Source of the DNA: an uncultured Prevotellaceae bacterium
Lineage (GTDB): Bacteria; Bacteroidota; Bacteroidia; Bacteroidales; Bacteroidaceae
Reading direction: 5' to 3'
NCBI GenBank assembly: GCA_900315455.1
Contig: OMZE01000048.1
Location: 1 to 41,452 of the forward strand
Length of the DNA stretch: 41,452 bases
Positions 1 through 7,930 of this stretch are shown piece by piece; the first letter of the stretch is position 1, and each line of letters begins with the position of its first letter. Under the pieces are notes generated by a model, which was not told where the DNA came from, ran no database searches, and worked only from the letters and a program-made list of their open reading frames with translations. A program made the translations under genes and the position numbers.

Positions 1-729
1 GTGAGTAATGCCGTTGGCTATGGAGTACCCGCCACTGACAACGGCCTTTTGGATAAGTAGATAAAGATACTGACGCATATTGATGCCTTGAGAGAGAACG
101 GCTGCATCGGCCTCATACTCATGGATGGCACGCAGGTCTTGGCGAAGCATCCATATAGCGGGATTGAACCATTGCAGTGCAGTGAGCGTATCAACGAGGA
201 GTACGTCGAGCGAGTGCCGCCGACGTATGTGGGCTCGTTCGTGGGCCATGATGGCCGGGTCTTGATGTTCGAAATCTGAAGTGTTGAGCACAATATAGCG
301 CATCCAACTGAAGGGTGCCACCTCTTTGTGGGTAACGGCGATGACGACGCCATCGTCTTGTGGGTGGCGCTCGCTATGCATGATGAGGCAAACCACTTGC
401 ACGAGCGACCATACGACATGGCCCACGACAATGCACACCCCCAGGAAGAAGACAACGACAAGTGCCATCTGCCACCAAGTCATGGAAGGTTCGGCGATTG
501 CCGCCAACGGTCTCCCAATGGCGATGTTGGAATGAGCGGATTCCAAGACGACAGTATGATGGAAGGTAAAGACACAGAACGGCAACACGAATGATGCCAC
601 CGCTGTAGAGAGCAGCACCACGCGGTTGAGGCGGTGAAACGTGTCGCGGCTGAGCAACAAGCGATAAAACAGGTAGAATACCGCTATCAGCACCGCTACT
701 TTCAAGTCGTATAGTAGAAATTCCAACAT
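1..729 (-). CDS. BlaR1-like M56 family membrane metallopeptidase (3' end outside window)
   Basis: I translated this by hand because the gene has no stop inside the window. It starts at an ATG at 729 and stays open for 243 codons to base 1. Hydrophobic segments lie near residues 8-25, 36-57 and 86-113. The zinc motif HERAH (HExxH) is at residues 163-167, followed by HEYEADAAV near 203-211, which supplies the third-ligand region of M56 peptidases. In this family the membrane sensor responds to a signal, often cell-wall or beta-lactam stress, and cleaves or triggers cleavage of the BlaI-type repressor. The repressor gene is 17 bp upstream, so the two form one transcript. The C-terminal sensor or TonB-like region lies outside the window, so the signal cannot be inferred. 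Confidence 0.9.
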   Translation of the reverse strand, partial: MLEFLLYDLKVAVLIAVFYLFYRLLLSRDTFHRLNRVVLLSTAVASFVLPFCVFTFHHTVVLESAHSNIAIGRPLAAIAEPSMTWWQMALVVVFFLGVCIVVGHVVWSLVQVVCLIMHSERHPQDDGVVIAVTHKEVAPFSWMRYIVLNTSDFEHQDPAIMAHERAHIRRRHSLDVLLVDTLTALQWFNPAIWMLRQDLRAIHEYEADAAVLSQGINMRQYLYLLIQKAVVSGGYSIANGITH

Positions 730-746
730 ACTGAATCCTTATTGTA

Positions 747-1103
747 TTATGATTGCTCTATTTGCTCGATCAATTCTTTCAGTTCTTCTAAAGAAATCTT
801 CTCGTCTTTCACGAAACTGCTGACGGCATCCAGATAAGAGTCGTCGAAATAGTTCTTGATGACTCCTGCCAGGCTCGAACGTCCATATTCCTTCTCCGAC
901 ACCGTCGGGAAATACTGGTATGACGTGCCAAACTGCTTGTGGCCAAGCATGCCCTTTTTCTCCAGAATACGCACCGTAGTGGATAGCGTATTGAAATGTG
1001 GGCGAGGCTCGTCGTAGTACTCCAACAGTTCCTTGACGAACATGGGGCCATGCTGCCAATACAGTTCCATGATTTCCTTTTCCTTACGAGTCAGTTTTTT
1101 CAT
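747..1103 (-). CDS. BlaI/MecI/CopY family transcriptional repressor
   Basis: This 118-residue protein starts MKKLTRKEKEIMELYW, the usual start of the Penicillinase_R winged-helix family. The recognition-helix region reads HFNTLSTTVRILEKKG, followed by a wing (FGTSYQYFPTVSEKEY) and a C-terminal dimerisation helix rich in E, K and L. The ATG at 1103 is chosen because upstream in-frame codons give a non-family extension. The product should bind as a dimer to the inverted repeats just upstream (1166-1206), repressing itself and the M56 gene until the sensor inactivates it. It lies 17 bp upstream of the M56 gene. The family is clear; the inducing signal and regulon are unknown. Confidence 0.95.
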   Translation of the reverse strand: MKKLTRKEKEIMELYWQHGPMFVKELLEYYDEPRPHFNTLSTTVRILEKKGMLGHKQFGTSYQYFPTVSEKEYGRSSLAGVIKNYFDDSYLDAVSSFVKDEKISLEELKELIEQIEQS

Positions 1104-1160
1104 TGTTCGTTTTCTTTTTGTTTCACATCCATCAAAATGCGTCTGTATCTTATCCATCCG

Positions 1161-1206
1161 CAAAGTAACTAAAAAAATTAGTTAGTTAGAACTAAAACCT
1201 TTAGTT
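1161..1206 (-). promoter_or_regulatory. Probable BlaI-type operator overlapping the repressor promoter
   Basis: Two copies of AACTAA-N5-TTAGTT lie at 1167-1183 and 1190-1206, 23 bp apart centre to centre (about two helical turns). The first extends to 7-bp arms (1166-1184). Another TTAGTT sits between them at 1182-1187, and one more at 1241-1246. A near-consensus Bacteroidetes -7 box on the minus strand (TTACTTTG) occupies 1161-1168, so a repressor bound here would block the promoter of the repressor/M56 pair. Dyad operators are known for BlaI/MecI; this particular sequence as the site is inference. Confidence 0.65.
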
Positions 1207-1271
1207 TTTAAGAATTGTTAAGAAAAAAACGGTGTATTTTTTAGTTGTTCACACAAGAGGGGGAAAACAAG

Positions 1272-1334
1272 AGGTTGGATGGGCTGGATGGGCTTAATGG
1301 GCTGGATGGGCATATTGGGCATAATGGGCTTAAT
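1272..1334. repeat. Degenerate 9-bp tandem repeat (about 7 units)
   Basis: Units read AGGTTGGAT, GGGCTGGAT, GGGCTTAAT, GGGCTGGAT, GGGCATATT, GGGCATAAT, GGGCTTAAT in strict 9-bp register. The repeat lies in the 412-bp gap between the divergent BlaI-type repressor and the first GH43 gene. A minus-strand frame through it reads as a (P-I-x)n peptide but has no support as a gene. The rest of the gap (about 1335-1515) is AT-rich and shows no convincing gene. Confidence 0.85.
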
Positions 1335-1515
1335 GTACCACAGTCTTCTGGCCGTTTGGAAACCGATAATGATTTTTGGGGAAAGTAGCAAATATTTTAC
1401 GAATTGCAACATGGAGAGCAAAACGAAATAAGTTGAGAGAAAAACCCTTCCAAAGTTGCATTTTTTTTGCCATATTTGCATATTCTTAGCGAAACTACAT
1501 CAACAATTCATTAAA

Positions 1516-3648
1516 ATGAGAAAGACAACCGTAGCGATGTTGCTGCTGACGCCCATGATGTTGGCAGCCCAAAATCCCATCATCAGCGGCCAGTTCTGTG
1601 CCGACCCCACGGCCCGAGTTTTCAATAACCGGATCTATGTCTATCCCTCGCACGACATTCCCGCACCCGAGGGACAGCGACAAGACTGGTTCTGCATGGC
1701 CGACTACCATGTATTCTCGTCGGACAACCTCACCGACTGGACCGACCATGGAATGATCATCTCACAAGAGAACGTGCCCTGGGGCAACCCACAGGGCTAC
1801 TCGATGTGGGCTCCCGACTGTGTGACTAAGAACGGCAAATACTACTTCTACTTCCCCAACGGCTCGAAAGCCGGACGTGGCTTCAGCATCGGAGTGGCTA
1901 CCGCCGACAGACCCGAAGGTCCCTTCACCCTGGAGGCAGAACCCATCAAGGGCGTGTCGGGCATCGACCCCTGCGTGCTCATCGACACCGACGGCCAGGC
2001 CTACATCTACTGGTCGGGCATGGGTATCCGTGGTGCCAAACTGAAGGACAACATGAAGGAACTCGACGGCGAACTCACCCCTATGGAGTTTCCGCGCCGT
2101 GAGGGACAGCAACCTCCTGCCGACGCTGCCCAGAGACCACGGATGATGGTTGGCGGCCAGCAGATGGAAGGACTGCCCGAAGGGTTCAAGGAAGGACCAT
2201 TCGCCTTCAAGCGCGGCGACTGGTACTATCTTTCCTTCCCCTGGGTGCGTGGCGACACTAGCGACGGCAAGAACCCCACCGAGACCCTTGCCTATGCCAT
2301 GTCGAAATCGCCCCTCGGTCCCTGGACCTTCAAGGGTATCATCATGGCAGAGCACGACAACGGTTGCTGGACCAACCACCACAGTCTGGTAGAATACCGC
2401 GGCCAGTGGTATCTCTTCTACCACCGCAACGACTACTCACCCAACATGGACAAGCGCCGTTCGACACGCATCGAGAAGGTGACGTTCAATGCCGACGGCA
2501 CCATCCAGGAGGTGAAGCCCACCATGCGTGGCGTGGGCATCAAACCCGCCACGAGCCGTATCGACATCGACCGTTTCAGTGATGCCGCCAATGGTGTCAC
2601 CGCAGAATACATCGACACCACCAACTACTTCCGCGGCTGGTCGGTGAACCTGCCGAAGAAAGGCGACTGGGCACGCTTCGCCGACGTAGACTTCAACACC
2701 ATCACCGACGGTTATCTGGTGGTCTGCGCCAGGGCCAATGCCAACACCAGTTTCTGCCTGCGTGAGAAGAGTGCCACCGGCAAGGTCATCGCCAAGATAG
2801 AGATGACGGTGAAGAGCGAGCAAGGCCCGTTCCGCCGCGACATGAGCGGACAGTGGCTTACCCTCACCGCACCACTCGAGTATACCCCGAAGGGCGTCAC
2901 CGACCTCGTGGTGACCTGCGAAGGCGAGGGTGTAGACGTAGACTGGGTGCTGTTCAAGAACCGCCCGAAGTATTTCTCACCAGCCAGCAGCCAACCCGCC
3001 AGTCCCGACAACGACGGCTTCATCCGCCGCTGGATGCTCCTCGACCCCATCGACAAACCCAATAGCGGCAACACCGTCTTCACCGACAGTTACCTGCGTG
3101 AGCATTTCAACAGGGAATATTTCAAGGGCCAGCAGACCATCCTGCCGAAAGACGGTCAGAAAGTACAGGCGGTGTTCCAACAGGAACAAGCCCCAGCCGG
3201 TTTCGGACGTGGCGCCCGACAGGCTGAGCCCGCCCAGCCACAGGTGAAGACCGTGAAGCAGACCCTCACATGGCATGCCCTCGACAGCGAGAACTACAAC
3301 GTGAAACTGTTCCGCTTCGCCGAGAAATGGGGAGAGAAGGTATATGGTGTGCTCTTCTGGGCAGTCACCGTCATCGACTGTCCCGAGGAAATCAAGGACG
3401 TGCGTCTCGCCGTCGGTTCCAACTCCGCATCGATGTGGTGGCTCAACGGCGAGGAGGCCCTGTTGCTCTCCGGCGACCGCCGTATGGTTAAAGACGATGC
3501 CATGTCGCCACGCCTGACACTGAAGAAAGGCCGCAACATTCTCCGCGGTGCCATCATCAACGGTCCCGGCATGAGCGACTTCTGCGTGCGCTTCCTCGAC
3601 GAGAAGGGCAATCCCGTCACCAACTTCACCATCAATCTCCAAAAATGA
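1516..3648 (+). CDS. Secreted GH43 glycosidase with CBM6-like and C-terminal beta-sandwich regions
   Basis: This 710-residue protein is probably an exo-acting beta-xylosidase or alpha-L-arabinofuranosidase on xylan or arabinan side chains. Residues 1-19 form a signal peptide ending MMLAAQ. The five-bladed GH43 propeller covers about 20-345, with the expected acidic residues: general base D30 (CADPTARVF), D151 (GIDPCVLI) and acid E226 (KEGPFAFKRG). A CBM6-like module spans about 350-483. A further 200-residue region (about 500-710) resembles the C-terminal module seen in other Bacteroidetes xylan-degrading proteins. The ATG at 1516 is chosen because it begins the signal peptide; the in-frame upstream extension has no such structure. 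Its stop overlaps the next gene's start by 4 bp (ATGA), so the two are translationally coupled. Exact substrate cannot be fixed from sequence. Confidence 0.9.
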   Translation: MRKTTVAMLLLTPMMLAAQNPIISGQFCADPTARVFNNRIYVYPSHDIPAPEGQRQDWFCMADYHVFSSDNLTDWTDHGMIISQENVPWGNPQGYSMWAPDCVTKNGKYYFYFPNGSKAGRGFSIGVATADRPEGPFTLEAEPIKGVSGIDPCVLIDTDGQAYIYWSGMGIRGAKLKDNMKELDGELTPMEFPRREGQQPPADAAQRPRMMVGGQQMEGLPEGFKEGPFAFKRGDWYYLSFPWVRGDTSDGKNPTETLAYAMSKSPLGPWTFKGIIMAEHDNGCWTNHHSLVEYRGQWYLFYHRNDYSPNMDKRRSTRIEKVTFNADGTIQEVKPTMRGVGIKPATSRIDIDRFSDAANGVTAEYIDTTNYFRGWSVNLPKKGDWARFADVDFNTITDGYLVVCARANANTSFCLREKSATGKVIAKIEMTVKSEQGPFRRDMSGQWLTLTAPLEYTPKGVTDLVVTCEGEGVDVDWVLFKNRPKYFSPASSQPASPDNDGFIRRWMLLDPIDKPNSGNTVFTDSYLREHFNREYFKGQQTILPKDGQKVQAVFQQEQAPAGFGRGARQAEPAQPQVKTVKQTLTWHALDSENYNVKLFRFAEKWGEKVYGVLFWAVTVIDCPEEIKDVRLAVGSNSASMWWLNGEEALLLSGDRRMVKDDAMSPRLTLKKGRNILRGAIINGPGMSDFCVRFLDEKGNPVTNFTINLQK

Positions 3649-5126
3649 CTACAACGATGAAAAAGATACGCTATACTCTTGCCGGCGCAGCCACCGTGCT
3701 CGCCCTGGCCATGGCACAGACCACCTCAGCCCAGATCGGCAAACCCTATATCCACGACCCCTCGACCATCGCTGAGTGCGACGGCAAATACTACACCTTC
3801 GGCACTGGCGGCGGCGGACTCATCTCTCCCGATGGATGGACCTGGGAGAGCGGTGCCGAACGCCCGGGTGGCGGTGCTGCCCCCGACGTACTGAAAATCG
3901 GCGACCGCTACCTCGTCATCTACGGTGCCACCGGTGGCGGTCTGGGTGGCGGCCACAACGGCCGCATCCTCACGATGTGGAACAAGACCCTCGACCCGAA
4001 ATCGCCCGACTTCAAATACACCACCGCCATCGAGGTGTGCTCCTCGGATGGTATGGAGGACAACGACGCCATCGACCCCGGCATGCTCCTCGACCCGACG
4101 ACAGGCCGTCTGTGGGTGAGTTACGGTACCTATTTCGGCACCATCCGCCTCATCGAACTCGACCCTGCCACAGGTGAGCGCGTGAAGGGCAACGTAGAAC
4201 AGGATATCGCCATCGACTGCGAGGCGAGCGACCTCATCTACCGCAACGGATGGTACTACCTGCTCGGCACCCACGGCACCTGCTGCGACGGTGTGAACTC
4301 CACCTACAATATCGTGGTGGGCAGGGCAAAGAGCGTCACCGGTCCGTATCTCGACAACGTGGGACGCGACATGTATCACGGCGGTGGCAAGATGGTGATT
4401 GCCGCCGGCGACCGTGTGACGGGTCCCGGACACTTCGGACGTACCGTCATCGACGAGGGTGTGGAAATCATGTCGTGCCACTATGAGGCCGACTTCGACC
4501 AGGGTGGCCGCAGCGTGCTCGGTCTCCGTCCGCTGTTGTGGAAGAACGACTGGCCCGTGGCTGGCGACCGTTTCAAGGGCGGTACCTTCGAGATTGAGTC
4601 GGAGCGCCGTGGCTATGCCCTCGAACTGGCTGTCGACTTCGTGCGCATGAACGTGGCCCGCCAGGGATGGTTCAACCGCGACCAGATGGAACAGCCCGTG
4701 AAGCCTGTGGAGAACCAGAAACTGGAAGACGTCATCGGCACCTGGCCTGCCGGCAACATACCCGCACGTATCGGTGACTATATGTTCCGTCCTCACCAGC
4801 GCTGGACCGTCACTCCCGTCGACGGTGCCGGAGGCTATCTCGGCGGTCCCTACTTCAAGATTGTCATCGAGGGCACCGACCGCGCCCTTGCCGCTACTGC
4901 CGACAAAGAGGTGACCACCGTGCCACAGTTTACCGGTGCCGACGAACAACTCTGGCGCATCGAACAACTCATCGACGGCACCTTCCGCATCATGCCGAAG
5001 GTGGTGCCCGGACAGGAGGGACTCAACAAGCACCTCGTGCTCTACTCCGCCGGCGACAGCACCCCAACGCTCGCCACCTACGACTTCAGCAGCGACAACT
5101 CCAAGTGGAATTTCCGCAACCATTGA
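3645..5126 (+). CDS. Secreted GH43-type glycosidase with C-terminal ricin-like region
   Basis: This 493-residue protein overlaps the preceding GH43 gene by 4 bp. An alternative start is the ATG at 3657 (MKKIRY), which gives a neater signal peptide ending TTSAQ at residue 30. The propeller shows the GH43 acidic triad: D38 (YIHDPSTI), D144 (DAIDPGML) and E193 (DCEASDLIY). The pattern resembles endo-alpha-1,5-L-arabinanase-like members of the family. The last 100 residues contain repeats of the type EQLWRIEQL...GTFRI and SKWNF, as in ricin-type beta-trefoil sugar-binding domains. The protein likely works outside the cell or in the periplasm with the upstream GH43. Its stop codon directly abuts a REP-like hairpin. 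The endo- versus exo-activity is uncertain. Confidence 0.88.
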   Translation: MTTTMKKIRYTLAGAATVLALAMAQTTSAQIGKPYIHDPSTIAECDGKYYTFGTGGGGLISPDGWTWESGAERPGGGAAPDVLKIGDRYLVIYGATGGGLGGGHNGRILTMWNKTLDPKSPDFKYTTAIEVCSSDGMEDNDAIDPGMLLDPTTGRLWVSYGTYFGTIRLIELDPATGERVKGNVEQDIAIDCEASDLIYRNGWYYLLGTHGTCCDGVNSTYNIVVGRAKSVTGPYLDNVGRDMYHGGGKMVIAAGDRVTGPGHFGRTVIDEGVEIMSCHYEADFDQGGRSVLGLRPLLWKNDWPVAGDRFKGGTFEIESERRGYALELAVDFVRMNVARQGWFNRDQMEQPVKPVENQKLEDVIGTWPAGNIPARIGDYMFRPHQRWTVTPVDGAGGYLGGPYFKIVIEGTDRALAATADKEVTTVPQFTGADEQLWRIEQLIDGTFRIMPKVVPGQEGLNKHLVLYSAGDSTPTLATYDFSSDNSKWNFRNH

Positions 5127-5128
5127 TT

Positions 5129-5171
5129 TCAGCCTACGGCTGATTGAAAATTGAAAATTGAAAATTAATAT
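5129..5171 (+). repeat. REP-like hairpin with ATTGAAAATTG tail (copy 1)
   Basis: A perfect palindrome TCAGCC-TAC-GGCTGA (5129-5143) is followed by three units of ATTGAAA/TTGAAAA. It starts 3 bp after the stop codon of the upstream GH43 gene. The same hairpin-plus-tail sequence occurs twice in opposite orientation at 5248-5308. Confidence 0.75.
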
Positions 5172-5174
5172 GCG

Positions 5175-5201
5175 AGAAGCCCGGGATTGACCCGGGCTTC
5201 T
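5175..5201. terminator. Hairpin between convergent glycosidase genes
   Basis: AGAAGCCCGGG (5175-5185), loop ATTGA, then CCCGGGCTTCT (5191-5201) make a perfect 11-bp GC-rich stem. The U-tract is poor on both strands, so it is a probable but not ideal bidirectional terminator. It sits between the two inverted sets of REP-like repeats. Confidence 0.65.
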
Positions 5202-5247
5202 TGCATGATGTATGATTCATTCGGCTTGCACGACATTCGAGCGAATC

Positions 5248-5324
5248 TTAATTTTCAATTTTCAATCAGCCGAAGGCTGGAACCAATTTTCAATCAGCCA
5301 CAGGCTGGGATCAATTTTCAATAG
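5248..5324 (-). repeat. REP-like hairpins with ATTGAAAATTG tails (copies 2 and 3)
   Basis: On the minus strand this reads CAGCC-TGT-GGCTG plus ATTGAAAATTGG, then CAGCC-TTC-GGCTG plus ATTGAAAATTGAAAATTAA. A further ATTGAAAATTGA at 5311-5322 supplies the last codons (I-E-N) and the TGA stop of the GH3 gene. The whole set is an inverted counterpart of the repeat at 5129-5171. Confidence 0.75.
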
Positions 5325-7893
5325 TTACATTGATTTTCTTCAGCGCGCTGTCCTGCGAACTGTTGCCGTAGAACACTTCGTAGGTGCCTGGCTTCGTGCG
5401 CATGGTATTGGTTTCGGTGTCGAAGAGTTCAAACGATTTCGGCGTGAGCACCAGGTGTGCCTCTGCAGTCTGTCCAGCTTTCACCTCCACACGCTGGAAA
5501 GCGCGCAGCGACTTCAGTGGTCCTTCGGTGTCGCGGGGGTCACGCACATACACCTGCACGATTTCCACACCGTCGCGCTTGCCCACGTTGCTCACAGGCA
5601 CGTCGAGCACAAAGTCCTTACCCTGCTTGGCGAGACGGGCATCACCCACCTTGAACTGCGTATAACTCAGACCATAGCCGAAGGCGAACAGCGGGTCGTT
5701 GAAATAGCGATAGGTACGTCCCTTCATCGAGTAGTCCTCGAAGTCGGGCAACTGTGCCGACGACTTATAGAACGTCACCGGCAGTTTGCCGCCGGGGTTG
5801 TAGTCGCCGAAGAGCACGTCGGCGACAGCCTGTCCACCTTCCTGTCCGGCATACCATGCCTGCACGATGGCGTCACAGGTCTTCGTCTCGGGCTCCAGGG
5901 CGATGGCAGAACCCGAACAACAGACGAAAATCACCGTCTTTCCAGCATCCTTGAGTGCCTTGAGGAAGTCGCGCTGCACCTTCGGCAGTTCGATATCGGT
6001 GCGGTCGCCACCCCTGAAGCCCACGGCGCTTACGGGCATCTCCTCTCCCTCGAGGGCTGCCGAGATACCTCCCACGAACACCACTTTGTCGATGCCCTTG
6101 AGTTGGTTGATAGCCTCCTGATAGTCGATGGGGTGTTCCTTGGCGATGTTGATGTTCAGATTGGCATTCCAGGTCTTCACATGATGGAAACGCACCTCGA
6201 TGTTGTACGACTTCCCTGCCTCGGCATTGATGACGGTACGGGTGGGTGTGGTGCGCCAGGTGTGCTGTCTCACCTTCCGCACACCGTCTACATACACCTC
6301 GAAGTGGCCGCAGCCCTCCACGTTGAGCACATACTCTCCGTCCTTGGCGGGTTTAAACACTGTCTCATACTTGGCGGAGAAGTCTTCTATCTGTACGCCG
6401 GGGGCGAAGTTGTGCATGCCCGCCGTAGTCACAGCCATCGGCGTGGTATAGTAGCGTGTGGTGACGCTCTTGCCGCTCATCGTGGTGTCGTTCCAGAAGG
6501 TGCCTTTCATACCCGGTTTGCCGTCGAAGGAACACTGGTTGCCCATCAGGCATTCCATCACCTTGTCGTAGGTAAGGTCGCAACCGGTGAAGTGCAGCAG
6601 TTTGCGCTGTTTCGTCTTGATGCCGTCGAGGATGGTGATGGTGTGGTTGGGCATGCCGTTGTAGTTGCCCCACATCATCGGCGCGTCGTCGGCATTGGGA
6701 CCGATGACGGCTATCTTTCCACCGTTCTTCTTCAGCGGCAACACGTCGTTGTTGTTCTGCAGCAGCACGATTGACTCGCGCGCCATATCGAGCGCCAACT
6801 GGCGGTGGGGCTTGGAGTCCATCACCGAATAGGGAATCTTCGACCATTCCACGAGCGACGGGTCATCCATCTCGCCCAGGTCGAAACGGCCTTCCAACAG
6901 GCGCTTCACATGCTTGTCGACCTCTGCCTCAGAGATGAGTCCCTGACGCACGGCATCGGGGATGCTCTTGTAGGCATATTCGAAGCCGCACTCCACGTCG
7001 GTTCCTGCCAGGGTGGCCTTGGCAGAGGCGTGGGTGGCGTCTGTAGATGACCTATGCGAGGTGTAGAAGTCGCTCACCGCACCGCAGTCGCTCACCACAA
7101 GGTATTTGAAGCCCCATTCGTCGCGCAGGATTTGCTGCAGCAGACGGGAGTTGCCGCAACAGGGGTCGTCGTCGAGACGCTGGTAGGCACACATCACCTC
7201 TCGCACATTGGCATCCTCCACCAGTGTCTTGAAAGCAGGCAGGTAGGTCTCCCACAGGTCGCGGGCAGACACGTCGGTGAGGTTGGCGGTATGGCGGCTC
7301 CACTCAGGTCCGCTGTGCACGGCATAGTGTTTCGCGCAGGCCCATAGTTTGCGGTAGCGGGCGTCTTCTGGTCCTTGCAGGCCACGCACCACGGCCGTTC
7401 CCATCACCGAGGTAAGATACGGGTCTTCGCCGTAGGTCTCCTGTCCGCGTCCCCACCGTGGGTCACGGAAGATGTTCACATTGGGTGTCCACACCGAGAG
7501 ACTGTGAAACTTCTCATTCTCACCGCCGTTGAGCATGCGGTGGTTGTACTGTGCGCGGAACTCTGTGCTGGCAACGTCGAACACCTTGTAGAGCAGGGCA
7601 TCGTCGAACGACGAGGCCATACCCACGGGTTCGGGAAACACCGTCACATTGCCCATGTTGGCGGCACCGTGGAGCGCCTCGCTCCACCAGAAGAATTTCT
7701 TGATTCCCATGCGCGGGATAGCAGGGCTCTCGTCGAGCATCAGCAAGGCTTTCTCCTCGAGGGTGAGCCGTGAGCAGAGGTCGGCAGCGCGTTCTTTCGC
7801 GCTCAGGTTGGGGTTCTGGTAGGGAAAAGTCTGCGCACCCAACTGCAGTGCGCCAAGTCCCACCAGAGCAAGAACTAAAAGCGTTTTTCTCAT
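5311..7893 (-). CDS. Secreted GH3 beta-glycosidase (beta-xylosidase-like) with PA14-like insert
   Basis: This 860-residue protein has a signal peptide at residues 1-20 (GALQLGAQ). The N-terminal GH3 barrel contains KHYAVHSGPEWSRH (188-201) and the nucleophile region VVSDCGAV with D269. The second GH3 domain starts near ARESIVLLQN and is interrupted by a PA14-like segment (VLNVEGCGHFEVYVDGVRK, HHVKTWNANL). A C-terminal fibronectin-III-like domain (VSNVGKRDGVEIVQVYV) completes it. This architecture matches GH3 beta-xylosidases of Prevotella and related genera. It probably releases xylose from oligosaccharides made by the convergent GH43 pair. It lies 37 bp downstream of an ABC exporter gene on the same strand and may share its transcript. 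Its final codons (I-E-N-stop) coincide with a REP-like repeat unit. Xylose versus glucose specificity is inferred. Confidence 0.92.
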   Translation of the reverse strand: MRKTLLVLALVGLGALQLGAQTFPYQNPNLSAKERAADLCSRLTLEEKALLMLDESPAIPRMGIKKFFWWSEALHGAANMGNVTVFPEPVGMASSFDDALLYKVFDVASTEFRAQYNHRMLNGGENEKFHSLSVWTPNVNIFRDPRWGRGQETYGEDPYLTSVMGTAVVRGLQGPEDARYRKLWACAKHYAVHSGPEWSRHTANLTDVSARDLWETYLPAFKTLVEDANVREVMCAYQRLDDDPCCGNSRLLQQILRDEWGFKYLVVSDCGAVSDFYTSHRSSTDATHASAKATLAGTDVECGFEYAYKSIPDAVRQGLISEAEVDKHVKRLLEGRFDLGEMDDPSLVEWSKIPYSVMDSKPHRQLALDMARESIVLLQNNNDVLPLKKNGGKIAVIGPNADDAPMMWGNYNGMPNHTITILDGIKTKQRKLLHFTGCDLTYDKVMECLMGNQCSFDGKPGMKGTFWNDTTMSGKSVTTRYYTTPMAVTTAGMHNFAPGVQIEDFSAKYETVFKPAKDGEYVLNVEGCGHFEVYVDGVRKVRQHTWRTTPTRTVINAEAGKSYNIEVRFHHVKTWNANLNINIAKEHPIDYQEAINQLKGIDKVVFVGGISAALEGEEMPVSAVGFRGGDRTDIELPKVQRDFLKALKDAGKTVIFVCCSGSAIALEPETKTCDAIVQAWYAGQEGGQAVADVLFGDYNPGGKLPVTFYKSSAQLPDFEDYSMKGRTYRYFNDPLFAFGYGLSYTQFKVGDARLAKQGKDFVLDVPVSNVGKRDGVEIVQVYVRDPRDTEGPLKSLRAFQRVEVKAGQTAEAHLVLTPKSFELFDTETNTMRTKPGTYEVFYGNSSQDSALKKINVTIEN

Positions 7894-7930
7894 AATGAAT
7901 ATTGGTTTTATTTGATATAGGTATAGGCTA

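Noticed and set aside
18-461. A minus-strand open frame of 147 codons inside the M56 gene region
   Set aside because: The M56 frame on the same strand shows the HExxH motif and membrane segments; this frame does not.
1218-1481. A small proline/isoleucine-rich protein on the minus strand
   Set aside because: It is only the translation of the 9-bp tandem repeat plus flanking AT-rich DNA.
5212-6774. A 520-codon plus-strand frame antisense to the GH3 gene
   Set aside because: Shadow frame of a GC-rich gene; its histidine- and valine-rich content has no family pattern.
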